From Rhizobiaceae bacterium (GTDB taxonomy: Bacteria; Pseudomonadota; Alphaproteobacteria; Rhizobiales; Rhizobiaceae), in assembly GCA_023953835.1 (NCBI GenBank), contig JAMLJB010000001.1, positions 806,001-870,000 of the forward strand: DNA of 64,000 bases, written 5' to 3'. The notes under the pieces are model-generated. The model did not search any database. It saw only the letters and a list, made by a program, of their open reading frames with translations, and was not told the origin of the DNA. Every line of letters begins with the position of its first letter. The stretch's first letter is position 1. Made by a program: the position numbers and the translations under genes. This document shows positions 8,856 through 17,570 of the stretch, piece after piece.

Positions 8856-8889
8856 GTCAATCGATGTTGTGCCAATCGTGTCGATTGAC
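8856..8889. repeat. GTCAATCGA inverted repeat before the second MmgE/PrpD gene
   Basis: GTCAATCGA (8856-8864) and TCGATTGAC (8881-8889) form a 9-bp inverted repeat with a 16-base spacer. The arms match the inner arms of the palindrome at 6423-6462 in front of the first MmgE/PrpD gene, which suggests a second regulator common to both. Confidence 0.6.
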
Positions 8890-8973
8890 CCGCACGGAAG
8901 ACGGCAATGCGGCACGGCAGGAAATCAACCGGCTATGACTATTGACAGTGCAGGTCCATGCTACGTAGAAAAT

Positions 8974-8998
8974 GGACCGCTGTTCCGTTATACAGAAC
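8974..8998 (+). promoter_or_regulatory. IclR-type operator, site C
   Basis: GGACC (8974-8978), GCT, then GTTCCGTTATACAGAAC (8982-8998). It lies 58 bases upstream of the second MmgE/PrpD start. With site B, this divergent region carries one site for each direction. Confidence 0.78.
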
Positions 8999-9056
8999 AA
9001 AGGCGCATTTCGCTGAGTAATTGCCGGCGGGGTTCGTGATCCAGGGAGAGGAAGTT

Positions 9057-10415
9057 ATGCGTGAAACGCGACACTTGACGGCATTTGCACATTCATTGCG
9101 GTTCGATGATTTGCCATCCGAGATTATTGATTACGCAAAGGTGTTCGTTCTGGACAACTTTGCGAGTGGGTTTGTGGGTGCCAATCAGCCTTGGGCGACA
9201 ATTGTCGGTGAATTGGCGCGGGAGGCAGGGAGTTCAGAGCAATGCACGGTATTCGGCAGGTCATGGCGCGCGAACCCGTCACACGCTGCTCTGGTCAACG
9301 GTGTGATGATCGGAGCTTTCGAGGCCGAGCACGCCGCTCCAATAGGAGGTCATCCAAGCGGCAATGTTTTCCCCCCGCTTCTCGCAATCGCCGAGCGTGA
9401 TCGGAAGGATGGCAAGAGCTTTCTAACGTCCTTCGTCCTCGGATACGAAGTTGTATGCCGTATTGCCCAGGCAGCTACCCGGGCCGTGGAGGACGAGCGC
9501 GGCTATCACACGCCGGCCACCAACGGCCAGTTCGGTGCGGCAATTGCTGTTGGTAAGCTCCTCGATTTCGACGAATTGATACTCGCCAATGCGATGGGAA
9601 TAGCGGGATCGCACTGCGCCGGACTTCTCGAATTCGTGGTTGAAGGCGCAATGACCAAACGGCTTCACTTGGGTCGGGCCGGCCAGATGGGCTTGGAAAG
9701 CGCTTTGCTTGCGTCGCGAGGGTTTACTGGCCCGACGACGATTCTTGAGGGCGACCACGGCTATCTGCGGGTATTTTCCACGGTCTACAATCCCGGTCAA
9801 ATCATCGAAGGGATCGGGCAAGACTGGCTCATGCAGAAGCAGATATTCATCAAGCCCTACACATGTCATGGAACTCAGCAAGCCGTAGTGCAGGCATTGC
9901 TTGGCTTCCTCGACGAGAACCCGATCGATCCAAAAAATATAGAAGAGATACGGGTGTCCGGCAGCCGCTCGATGATACACCTGCACGATAATCAGGAACC
10001 GACATCGATCATGGGCGCCCAGTACAGCATGCCCTTTATCGTCGCTGTAGCCCTCGTTGGCGACATAACCAATCCACATACCCTCAACGAGAAAACGCTA
10101 TGGGATCCGGCTGTACGCGAAATGGCGAAGAAGGTGGCCACCGTCATAGATGGACGATTCGCCGCGACTTACTCGTCTGAAGGGCCTCATGCCGAGATTG
10201 TCATCGTCGAAAATGGCAAACGCCATGTTGTAAACGCAACGGGCTTCAAGGGGATGCCCGAAACGCCATATGGCTTTGCCGATGTAGCCGATAAGATCTT
10301 GCGCTATGGAACTGATGTTGTCGGTCGAAGCCGTGTCGAAGAAATCATCGATAAGGTGCAGGATCTGGAGCGCCTGACCGACATGGCTGATCTGGCTTCA
10401 CTCATTCGTGCATGA
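9057..10415 (+). CDS. MmgE/PrpD family protein (second copy)
   Basis: This 452-residue protein is a divergent paralogue of the MmgE/PrpD gene at 6.5 kb. Shared blocks include TNGQFGAAIAVGKLL, MTKRLHLGRAGQMGLESALL, FTGPTTILEGDHGYLRVF and GAQYSMPFIVAVAL. I chose ATG 9057 because GGGAGAGGAAG lies just upstream; a TTG at 9021 is in frame but has no such site. Two paralogues in one regulon suggest two successive dehydration, decarboxylation or epimerisation steps, or two stereoisomeric substrates. It is convergent with the MFS gene. Confidence 0.9.
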   Translation: MRETRHLTAFAHSLRFDDLPSEIIDYAKVFVLDNFASGFVGANQPWATIVGELAREAGSSEQCTVFGRSWRANPSHAALVNGVMIGAFEAEHAAPIGGHPSGNVFPPLLAIAERDRKDGKSFLTSFVLGYEVVCRIAQAATRAVEDERGYHTPATNGQFGAAIAVGKLLDFDELILANAMGIAGSHCAGLLEFVVEGAMTKRLHLGRAGQMGLESALLASRGFTGPTTILEGDHGYLRVFSTVYNPGQIIEGIGQDWLMQKQIFIKPYTCHGTQQAVVQALLGFLDENPIDPKNIEEIRVSGSRSMIHLHDNQEPTSIMGAQYSMPFIVAVALVGDITNPHTLNEKTLWDPAVREMAKKVATVIDGRFAATYSSEGPHAEIVIVENGKRHVVNATGFKGMPETPYGFADVADKILRYGTDVVGRSRVEEIIDKVQDLERLTDMADLASLIRA

Positions 10416-10467
10416 ATCAAGTTTCTGGATCGGAAAGCTCGGGATTGAACAGATCGCCGGTTCGTCT

Positions 10468-11856
10468 CTAAGATCGATGGCCGCTGATCTCGGAGCCCGC
10501 GTCGCGTGGAAGCTTGGCGAAGAGTGGCGCTGCCAGCACAGATATGAGCGCGATTGTTGCGAAAGTGAAAAGAAAATCGCTGGATTCGAGACGGCTGTGG
10601 TCGTTCCAATTCAGGGAGAGTTGCAGCAATCCTGCTGAGGCGGCGACGCCCACAGCTCGCGCAATTTGCGGCGTGAGTTGCCCGATCGCTGTCGCAGAAC
10701 TCATTTGAGATTCTTCAACATCTGCATAGGCGAGCGTGTTGAGAGCGGTAATCTGAAGCGCCTGAAACACCCCGCTGATGAACAAGACGACAATGATGAC
10801 GATCGTTGGCGTCGTCACTGAAAAGAAGCCGCACATCAGAATCGTAACAGCCGCCAGAGCGCCATTCCAAACCAGCAGCCTGCGGAATCCGAGCCTTCTG
10901 ATAATCATCGGTCCCGCGATCCTGATCAACACCGAGCCCACTGCACTGGCGAATACAAGCAGCCCGGATGCAAGGGCATCCATTCCGAATACCACCTGAA
11001 ACAGCAGAGGAAGCAGGAACGGCAGCGCGCCCCAACCAACTCGAAACAAAGAGCCGGCGGTCACTGTAGATGCAAAGGTTGGCACCTTCATTAGCGAGAG
11101 ATCCAGCAGGGGATGAGGTGTTCTTCTCGCATGCAGGATCGCAAGGATTCCTGAGGCGAGCCCACAGGTCAACAGTCCTAGCGGAGCCCAGATGGCGTCG
11201 CTTCTTCGGCCGAGCAATTCGATGGAATAGATGATTAGCGCAAGCGAAATTGCCGTGAGGGCGAACCCCAGCCAGTCGAACGGGCGCCGTTTCACGTCGC
11301 CAAAGTCATCAATATAAATCGTCGCCAATACGATGCCGAGAATCCCCACGGGAATGTTCATGAAGAAGACCCAATGCCAAGACGCATAGGTGGTTATCGC
11401 ACCCCCGAGAACCGGACCTGCGATCGATCCGATCTGCGAAGGCACCGTTAGAAATGCGGTTGCGCGGACAAGCTCCGATTTCTTAACGCTCCGAAGAAGG
11501 ACCAGTCGTCCGACAGGAACCACCATGGCGCTCGCAAAGCCCTGCATGACCCGCGCGGCGGTCAGTTCGAGGACTGTACTGCTAAGTCCGCAAAGGGCTG
11601 AACTCAACGTAAAGACCGCAATGGCAATTTGGAAAACGAGTCGCGCTCCAAACCGGTCTGCGAGCCAGCCGCTAACCGGAATCGCGATCGCCAGGCTCAG
11701 CAGATAGGCTGTGATCGCAATGCTGAGTTCAACCGGCGCAACCCCCATTGATGTTGCCATCTGGGGAAGAGCCGTCGTCACGATGGACGTGTCGAGATTC
11801 TGCATGAAGTAGGCGCAACCGATCACCATCGCGACGACGTACGATCTGGGTATCAT
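10468..11856 (-). CDS. MFS transporter, DHA2 (EmrB/QacA) type
   Basis: The 462-residue protein is a 14-helix major facilitator transporter. It begins with a membrane segment (VVAMVIGCAYFMQNLDTSIV) containing the DHA2-type LDTSIVTTALP motif. Motif A follows as GWLADRFGARLVFQ, then the motif C-like GSIAGPVLGGAI. Family members export drugs and organic acids by proton antiport. The start has GGGGGG 4-9 bases upstream. It faces the FtsZ-like/aldehyde dehydrogenase pair across an intergenic region with site D, so it may export a toxic intermediate of this pathway. Substrate not known. Confidence 0.9.
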   Translation of the reverse strand: MIPRSYVVAMVIGCAYFMQNLDTSIVTTALPQMATSMGVAPVELSIAITAYLLSLAIAIPVSGWLADRFGARLVFQIAIAVFTLSSALCGLSSTVLELTAARVMQGFASAMVVPVGRLVLLRSVKKSELVRATAFLTVPSQIGSIAGPVLGGAITTYASWHWVFFMNIPVGILGIVLATIYIDDFGDVKRRPFDWLGFALTAISLALIIYSIELLGRRSDAIWAPLGLLTCGLASGILAILHARRTPHPLLDLSLMKVPTFASTVTAGSLFRVGWGALPFLLPLLFQVVFGMDALASGLLVFASAVGSVLIRIAGPMIIRRLGFRRLLVWNGALAAVTILMCGFFSVTTPTIVIIVVLFISGVFQALQITALNTLAYADVEESQMSSATAIGQLTPQIARAVGVAASAGLLQLSLNWNDHSRLESSDFLFTFATIALISVLAAPLFAKLPRDAGSEISGHRS

Positions 11857-12046
11857 CGTCCCCCCTGCAATGCTGCGTCCTCTATTGCGCCCTATCCACG
11901 CCCAGCGCGAAATGATGCGTCAGAATTTGAGATCGAGGTTCGCATGTTGAAAGGCAGGACCTTCCATATGCGAACTACATTGGATGGCAGGCAGCACAAG
12001 TCCTCTTGAAGCGTTGACGATGTGCTGGCCACAGTGATAGTTTATA

Positions 12047-12071
12047 GGAACATCGTTCCGCATAAAGGAAT
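12047..12071 (+). promoter_or_regulatory. IclR-type operator, site D
   Basis: GGAAC (12047-12051), ATC, then GTTCCGCATAAAGGAAT (12055-12071). The outer half-site is GGAAC here rather than GGACC, supporting the idea that all three half-sites are the same element. It lies in the 304-base divergent region between the MFS gene and the gene at 12161; nothing else was seen there. Confidence 0.72.
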
Positions 12072-12160
12072 TAATACAGTTGCTGCGCTGGTCGCGTCAA
12101 TAGTTGGAGCCGGCTTTAGCGCTTCGGCTTTCGTGTTACGGTGGGCAGGGAGGAAGGCGA

Positions 12161-12673
12161 ATGATTAGTGAATCGGCCAGGGTAACAACTGCTGAGGAAG
12201 CGGCCTATCGTATTGATGCTCCGAATTCACTGCCGCGCGCGATCAAGGTTATCGCTTTGGACAAGCGTAGCGGCAACACAGTGAATCAGCTCGCGCGAAG
12301 CGGGTGGAAGAATACCTTGTTCTTCGTTGACGTAGCAGTTGCCTGGGATCCCAAGACGCCTCGCGGCACTCCGATTGAAGCAAGTCTTGTTGCTCTCGAT
12401 GGCGGGCGTCGCGATATCGGCGAGGAGGTCGCAACCGCTAATCTGATCGTGATCGTCGTTTCGGCCGGAAACCATTCGGACGCGGTCCCGCTTATTGCTG
12501 AGGCATGTCAGCGCAACAGAGTCATGATTACCGGTTTGCTGCTTGGAGCCGGCAATATCAGTGATGCGCAGATGATGGCAAGCCTCAAGACACTGCGCCC
12601 GTACGCCCCCATGCTCGTCGTATCGAGTGAGGACGATTACATCGCGGCAATGCTGACGGCGCTTCGCGCCTGA
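12161..12673 (+). CDS. small FtsZ/tubulin-like conserved hypothetical protein
   Basis: I do not recognise a named family. The 170-residue protein resembles the N-terminal nucleotide-binding half of FtsZ: IKVIAL....GNTVNQLARSGW parallels the FtsZ opening strand and loop, ATANLIVIVVSAGNHSDAVPLIAEA parallels the strand and helix around the tubulin signature, and PYAPMLVVSSEDDYI parallels the VDTLIVIPNDRL strand. The GTPase signature GGGTGTG is absent, reading SAGNHSD. GGGAGGAAGG precedes the ATG. It is 32 bases from the aldehyde dehydrogenase and shares site D, so it probably supports the same pathway. The fold similarity is from motif reading only. Confidence 0.7.
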   Translation: MISESARVTTAEEAAYRIDAPNSLPRAIKVIALDKRSGNTVNQLARSGWKNTLFFVDVAVAWDPKTPRGTPIEASLVALDGGRRDIGEEVATANLIVIVVSAGNHSDAVPLIAEACQRNRVMITGLLLGAGNISDAQMMASLKTLRPYAPMLVVSSEDDYIAAMLTALRA

Positions 12674-12705
12674 CTTTGACTACAGACGAAGGGGAGATCC
12701 AAGAT

Positions 12706-14175
12706 ATGGACGTATCACATGACACCACGCCCGTTCGTGCAGACATGCTGATCGGCGGGAGGCGAGTCAATTCTTCGCGCCGAATTGAGGTGTTCAACCC
12801 TGCGAAGCCAAGTGAGCTTGTCGGAACCATAGCTCGGGGCACGCCAGAGCACGTTGTAGATGCCATCACGGCAGCCAAAAAGGCTCAGAATTCTTGGTCT
12901 GGCATGACTTTTTCCCAAAGGGCCGCCATCCTGGGCCGCGCAATCGCATCTGCCGATGAAGGAATCGAGGAGCGCGCAAAGCTATTCGTTCGTGAGAACG
13001 GTAAAACCCTCGCTGAAGCGACCGGAGAATTGCGCAGCGTAGCGGTGCGCCAGCGCCTGACGCTTGAGCTTGCAGAAGAGCTGGATAGCGCGCGCGAACT
13101 TGCGGCACCCAATGGTCGCACCTTCATCGGCTACATCCCGTTTGGCGTCGTTGTATCGATTGTGCCTTGGAACGGTCCCGTTGGTCTGGCCTCCATGCAG
13201 GTGATTCCTGCATTGTTGGCCGGAAATTCCGTGGTGGTAAAACCTCCGGAAAGTTGCCCACTTGCGCTCACAAAGACGATGGAATTGATCGCGCAAGAAC
13301 TTCCGCCGGGATTGCTCAATATTGTGACCGGTCTTCCATCGGAGATTGGCGACACCCTTACGCAACACCCGGATGTGGGTAAGATTGGCTTCACCGGGAG
13401 CATCCCTTCAGCGCGCAAGATAATTGTAAATGCCGCTCAGACCATCAAAGCTATAACAGCGGAGCTGGGTGGGAACGATGCCGCGATCGTACTGGATGAT
13501 GCGGACATCAGCGACGACACCATGAGGCGGATGACAACGATCGTCTACAGGATGGCTGGCCAGGTATGTATGGCGATCAAGCGCATCTACGTTCCGGAGG
13601 ATATGCACGATCATTTTGTCGACGCATTCAAGAAAGCTGCAGGCCGGGTTATCGTAGGAAATGGCCTAAATCCATCAGTGGTGATGGGTCCTCTACATAC
13701 ACGACACGCGCTTGAAAGGGCCAAAGGTCTGGTTGAGGATTCGCGCAACAGGGGGGGCGCGGTCCACGAACTCGGTGTCGTCGACGACGAAAGTTCGTTT
13801 GCAGAAGGCCACTTCATGCGCCCGACTGTCGTTACGGGTCTGGATGATAGCGCCCCGCTTGTCGCAGAAGAGCAATTCAGCCCGATCGTTCCGGTCATCC
13901 CCTATAAGGACGTTGAAGAAGCACTTTCGCGGGCAAACTCCACCATCTTCGGTCTAGGTGGCTCTATCTGGAGCCGCGACATCGACAAGGCTGCCCGCCT
14001 CGCCAGACGAATTGAGGCCGGAACTGTCTTCGTGAATACCCATGGCACTCAAAGCGTCAATCGCAGAGCTCCCTATGGCGGCATAAAACAGAGCGGGATG
14101 GGCCGGAGGTCCGGCATCGAGGGAATCAGGGAGTATATGCAGATCCAGACCCTGACGACCTACGAACACGAATGA
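12706..14175 (+). CDS. aldehyde dehydrogenase family protein
   Basis: The protein oxidises an aldehyde to an acid with NAD(P). Catalytic residues are present: N156 in PWNGP, K179 in VVVKPPES, E253 in ELGGND and C288 in GQVCMAIKR. The cofactor loop FTGSIPSAR and the C-terminal NTHGTQSVNRRAPYGGIKQSG are typical. Length is 489 from the ATG at 12706, chosen for AAGGGGAGATCC upstream; a TTG at 12676 is in frame. It follows the FtsZ-like gene in one operon controlled by site D. It could act on a semialdehyde produced by the neighbouring GMC oxidoreductase or hydroxyacid dehydrogenases, which is inferred from context. Confidence 0.93.
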   Translation: MDVSHDTTPVRADMLIGGRRVNSSRRIEVFNPAKPSELVGTIARGTPEHVVDAITAAKKAQNSWSGMTFSQRAAILGRAIASADEGIEERAKLFVRENGKTLAEATGELRSVAVRQRLTLELAEELDSARELAAPNGRTFIGYIPFGVVVSIVPWNGPVGLASMQVIPALLAGNSVVVKPPESCPLALTKTMELIAQELPPGLLNIVTGLPSEIGDTLTQHPDVGKIGFTGSIPSARKIIVNAAQTIKAITAELGGNDAAIVLDDADISDDTMRRMTTIVYRMAGQVCMAIKRIYVPEDMHDHFVDAFKKAAGRVIVGNGLNPSVVMGPLHTRHALERAKGLVEDSRNRGGAVHELGVVDDESSFAEGHFMRPTVVTGLDDSAPLVAEEQFSPIVPVIPYKDVEEALSRANSTIFGLGGSIWSRDIDKAARLARRIEAGTVFVNTHGTQSVNRRAPYGGIKQSGMGRRSGIEGIREYMQIQTLTTYEHE

Positions 14176-14339
14176 ACCCATGTAGTTCACGACGCAACCT
14201 GATTGCGCTACGGACATGCCGATCAGTTCTAGATGATAAACCTGGATCGGAACTTTCGGCGGATTGGCGTATCAACATTGCCCAAAAAGCTGGCTGAAAG
14301 TTTGACAACGAGTACACGCAACGGTAGTATTCTGAAAAT

Positions 14340-14364
14340 GGACCTTTGTTCTTCTATACGGAAC
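14340..14364 (+). promoter_or_regulatory. IclR-type operator, site E
   Basis: GGACC (14340-14344), TTT, then GTTCTTCTATACGGAAC (14348-14364). It is the only feature found in the 379-base gap between the aldehyde dehydrogenase and tctB and lies 191 bases before tctB. A 70-codon open frame in this gap has no family features and was not called. Confidence 0.78.
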
Positions 14365-14554
14365 ACGGTTGGAGGACGCGGTTAGCCGGAACATTGTTTC
14401 GACGCCGCGATAAAGAGGTCGCAACTGCGCCTCAACAAGACAGGGTGGAGGCCATGCTTGGAAAAAGCGTGGAAGCGAATGATGTTATTCGCTTCAATTC
14501 GATCGCCATTGCCCTCCCGTCAGAAGAAATCCCGATATCTGGAGGACGAGGCCA

Positions 14555-15112
14555 ATGAGCTCTTCCAAAACATCGTCGGTGCAATCACAGACCTATATCG
14601 ATGGTCCGTCGACTTCCAGAATTCAGGAAGGATCGAATAGGAATGCTGACGCCTCACGAACTCCGGTCTCTCGGATTACGAAGGATTTTATCGCGGGACT
14701 GCTGTTCATCCTGATCGGTGTTGGGGCCACGCTCATAGCCTCGCGCTATCAGATCGGAACGATGGCGCGAACCGGACCGGGATATTTTCCAGTATCGCTG
14801 GGCATATTGTTGACCGCTTTCGGAGCAGTTCTCGCAATCCGCGCCTATCTCGATCCGCCTTCTTCCGAACCTCTTCCCGATTTCGCACTAAGACCGCTCC
14901 TGATGGTCTTGCTCGGCGTGGTTACGTTTGGCCTTCTGATCCGATCGTGGGGTCTGGTTGCCGCAATTGTCGGACTGATCGTGGTCAGCCGGTTTGCAAA
15001 ACGTGAAGGGTCGGTGTTCGAAACTCTGCTCATGATTGTGGTTCTTACAATCATCCCGCTGGCCATTTTTGTCTATGGCCTTGGTATTCCCTTCAAGGTC
15101 TGGCCTTTCTGA
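14555..15112 (+). CDS. tctB: TctB, small membrane subunit of tripartite tricarboxylate transporter
   Basis: TctB is the four-helix small membrane component of the TTT transporter. After a polar 40-residue N-terminal extension, the protein has DFIAGLLFILIGVGATLIAS, the family-conserved GTMARTGPGYFPVSLGILL, and two further hydrophobic hairpins ending FVYGLGIPFKVWPF. GGAGGACGAGG precedes the ATG. Its stop overlaps the tctA start by one base. The 185 residues are slightly longer than usual because of the extension. Two candidate binding proteins are encoded separately at 20.4 and 22.5 kb. Confidence 0.93.
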   Translation: MSSSKTSSVQSQTYIDGPSTSRIQEGSNRNADASRTPVSRITKDFIAGLLFILIGVGATLIASRYQIGTMARTGPGYFPVSLGILLTAFGAVLAIRAYLDPPSSEPLPDFALRPLLMVLLGVVTFGLLIRSWGLVAAIVGLIVVSRFAKREGSVFETLLMIVVLTIIPLAIFVYGLGIPFKVWPF

Positions 15113-16617
15113 TGGAAGTTCTCAACAATCTTGCTCTGGGATTCTCAGTCGCGTTTGGCGCGATGAATCTCATATATTGCTTCGTCGGGGTCTTGCTCGG
15201 TACGTTCATTGGCGTACTGCCCGGCGTTGGTCCCCTTGTGACGATCGCGGTACTGCTGCCATTGACTTATGGGCTGCCCGCTGATGGCTCGCTGATCATG
15301 CTGGCGGGCATCTACTATGGTGCCGCCTATGGTGGTTCGACCACTGCAATACTCGTCAATCTTCCCGGTGAATCCTCATCAGTCGTCACTTGCATTGACG
15401 GCTACCAGATGGCGAGACAAGGCCGTGCCGGAGCTGCACTTGCTGTCGCTGCGCTCGCTTCTTTCGCGGCCGGCACATTTGGAACCGTGCTTATCGCGCT
15501 GGTCGGGCCGCCGCTCACTGAAGTCGCATTGAAGTTCGGCTCTGCGGAATATTTCTCACTCATGCTCATGGGCTTGGTCCTGGCTGCCGCCCTTGTTCAC
15601 GGTTCGGTGCTCAAGGCGTTGGGGATGATCTTTATCGGAGTGCTGATCGGTCTCATCGGCACCGACGTGAATTCGGGCGCCTTGCGCTTCACGTTCGGCC
15701 TCCCCGGACTCATGGATGGATTGGATTTCGTTATCGTTGCGATGGGGGTGTTCGCATTCGTAGAGATCATAACCAGCCTTGAAAGCGAGGAGCATCGCGA
15801 TGTTCTCGCAGGCAAGATCAAAAACCTCATGCCCTCACTCGACGACTTGCGTCGCTCCGTGATGCCGGTTGTGCGCGGTACAGCGATAGGAACGTTTTTT
15901 GGAATATTGCCAGGTGCCGGCGCAACCATATCATCCTTTACTTCGTACATGGTTGAAAAGCGGGTAAGTCGGGATCCTTCCCGTTTTGGGAAAGGCGCGG
16001 TTGAGGGCGTCGCCGGTCCGGAAGCCGCCAACAATGCGTCCGCGCAGACATCGTTCATTCCGCTGCTTACGCTTGGTATTCCGGGCGGCGCTACAATGGC
16101 CCTGATGCTGGGCGCTTTGATGATTCAGGGTATTACCCCCGGCCCGGAAATGATGGTGAAGCAACCCGATCTGTTCTGGGGGCTGATTGCATCCATGTGG
16201 ATTGGCAATCTGATGCTCGTGGTTCTCAACCTGCCGTTGATTGGAATTTGGGTGTCTATGCTCAAGGTTCCCTACCGGTGGCTTTATCCGGGCATACTGG
16301 TCCTTTCCTGTATCGGCATTTATACGCTCGCCAATCGACAACTCGACGTGTTTCTCGCAGCCCTTTTCGGTCTCTTCGGTTACATTTTGGTCAAGCTTGA
16401 TTGCGGGCTGGCTCCGCTCATTCTCGGCGTCGTTCTTGGTCCCATGGTGGAAGAGAATTTTCGCCGCGCCATGGTGATTTCACGCGGAAATCTTGCTGTG
16501 TTCGTGGAGCGTCCGATCTCGGCAGTGTTTCTGGTATTTACCGCGATCATCATTGCAACAATGCTGATCCCTGCGGTCCGGAAACAGAAAGAGCGCGCCG
16601 CCGCGGAAGCTGAATAA
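15112..16617 (+). CDS. tctA: TctA, large membrane subunit of tripartite tricarboxylate transporter
   Basis: TctA is the large channel-forming subunit of the TTT family. The 501-residue protein shows the duplicated signature of the family: [23 protein letters not shown] near residue 38 and [20 protein letters not shown] in the second half, and the block [21 protein letters not shown]. About 12 hydrophobic segments are visible. It is translationally coupled to tctB. With the hydroxyacid dehydrogenase downstream it forms an operon under site E. TTT systems import citrate, tartrate, terephthalate or similar acids; which one here is unknown. Confidence 0.95.
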   Translation: MEVLNNLALGFSVAFGAMNLIYCFVGVLLGTFIGVLPGVGPLVTIAVLLPLTYGLPADGSLIMLAGIYYGAAYGGSTTAILVNLPGESSSVVTCIDGYQMARQGRAGAALAVAALASFAAGTFGTVLIALVGPPLTEVALKFGSAEYFSLMLMGLVLAAALVHGSVLKALGMIFIGVLIGLIGTDVNSGALRFTFGLPGLMDGLDFVIVAMGVFAFVEIITSLESEEHRDVLAGKIKNLMPSLDDLRRSVMPVVRGTAIGTFFGILPGAGATISSFTSYMVEKRVSRDPSRFGKGAVEGVAGPEAANNASAQTSFIPLLTLGIPGGATMALMLGALMIQGITPGPEMMVKQPDLFWGLIASMWIGNLMLVVLNLPLIGIWVSMLKVPYRWLYPGILVLSCIGIYTLANRQLDVFLAALFGLFGYILVKLDCGLAPLILGVVLGPMVEENFRRAMVISRGNLAVFVERPISAVFLVFTAIIIATMLIPAVRKQKERAAAEAE

Positions 16618-16708
16618 CGGCTCCCGAGCGCGATGTCGCAGAGCCAATGTCGTTCACCCGTTTTTGGACGATCAGCAGATCTCCTACCGATTGCAAGGAA
16701 ACCAATTG

Positions 16709-17515
16709 ATGCGTGTTGGAATGATCGGGCTTGGCGCCATGGGATTGCAGATGGCGCGGCATATGAAGAACAAAGGAGCTGCAGTCCTCGGCTATGACGT
16801 TTTCCCTGAAGCGTCCGCAAAGGCGTTGCAGGATGGAATCGAATGTCGCGCTTCCATTGCGGAACTTGGCCGAGATGTCGATGTGGCCATCGTCATGGTC
16901 CAGAACGATGCTCAAGTGGAGGCTGTAGGCTCGGAGCTGATCTCAGTCATGCCTTCAGGGTCCGTGATCTGCATTGCAAGTTCGACAGCGCCGGATACTT
17001 GCAGGCAACTGGCCGCGCGGGCGCTCGAAAGGGGGATCGGCATATTGGATACCCCAGTGGTCCATGGGCAGGAAGGAGCGAACAATGGCACGCTCACAGT
17101 GCTGGCAGGTGGTGAGGAAAAATGGCTCGCCCGTGCTAGGCCCGCCTTGGAGGCATTCAGCAAGCATATCATATTGGTCGGCGGTGTGGGCCACGGGCAA
17201 ATCGCGAAGTCCGTAAACAACATGCTCCTGTGGGCCTGCATTTGCGCGAATTATGAAGCGCTCACCCTCGCACGCCAACTCGGTGCCGACGTGCCGCGCC
17301 TGATTGAGGCGATGGGCTATTCGAGCGGAGCTAACGCGCCTCTCGCGCGATGGGGCAGAGCTACCGGCAAATGGGCGGAAAAAGACATGGACGTGGCGTT
17401 AGATCTCGCACAGCAAGCGAGGCTTTCACTGCCTCTTCACGGCCTGGTCGACCAGTTGATCAAGACGATCGACCAGCCAAAGATGAAAAGCCTGCTTGAA
17501 CCTCTCGACCTATGA
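16709..17515 (+). CDS. NAD(P)-dependent 3-hydroxyacid dehydrogenase (second copy)
   Basis: The 268-residue protein is a HIBADH-family dehydrogenase, shorter than the copy at 5.2 kb. The Rossmann motif MRVGMIGLGAMGLQMARH opens the protein, the SSTAPDT segment and DTPVVHGQEGANNGTL (the DAPVSGG-type substrate loop, altered) follow, and the catalytic Lys is in GHGQIAKSVNNMLL. ATG 16709 was chosen because the family motif begins there and AAGGAAA is upstream. It is 91 bases after tctA, probably in the same operon. The altered substrate loop suggests a substrate other than a simple 3-hydroxyacid. Confidence 0.9.
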   Translation: MRVGMIGLGAMGLQMARHMKNKGAAVLGYDVFPEASAKALQDGIECRASIAELGRDVDVAIVMVQNDAQVEAVGSELISVMPSGSVICIASSTAPDTCRQLAARALERGIGILDTPVVHGQEGANNGTLTVLAGGEEKWLARARPALEAFSKHIILVGGVGHGQIAKSVNNMLLWACICANYEALTLARQLGADVPRLIEAMGYSSGANAPLARWGRATGKWAEKDMDVALDLAQQARLSLPLHGLVDQLIKTIDQPKMKSLLEPLDL

Positions 17516-17570
17516 GATCGGTCCATCAAATCGATAAGACCGGTGATCGTCTGCGTGACGGCAAATCGGA

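Noticed and set aside
14346..14558. Small forward frame before tctB
   Set aside because: It starts inside operator E, has no family features and only a weak start; more likely leader sequence.
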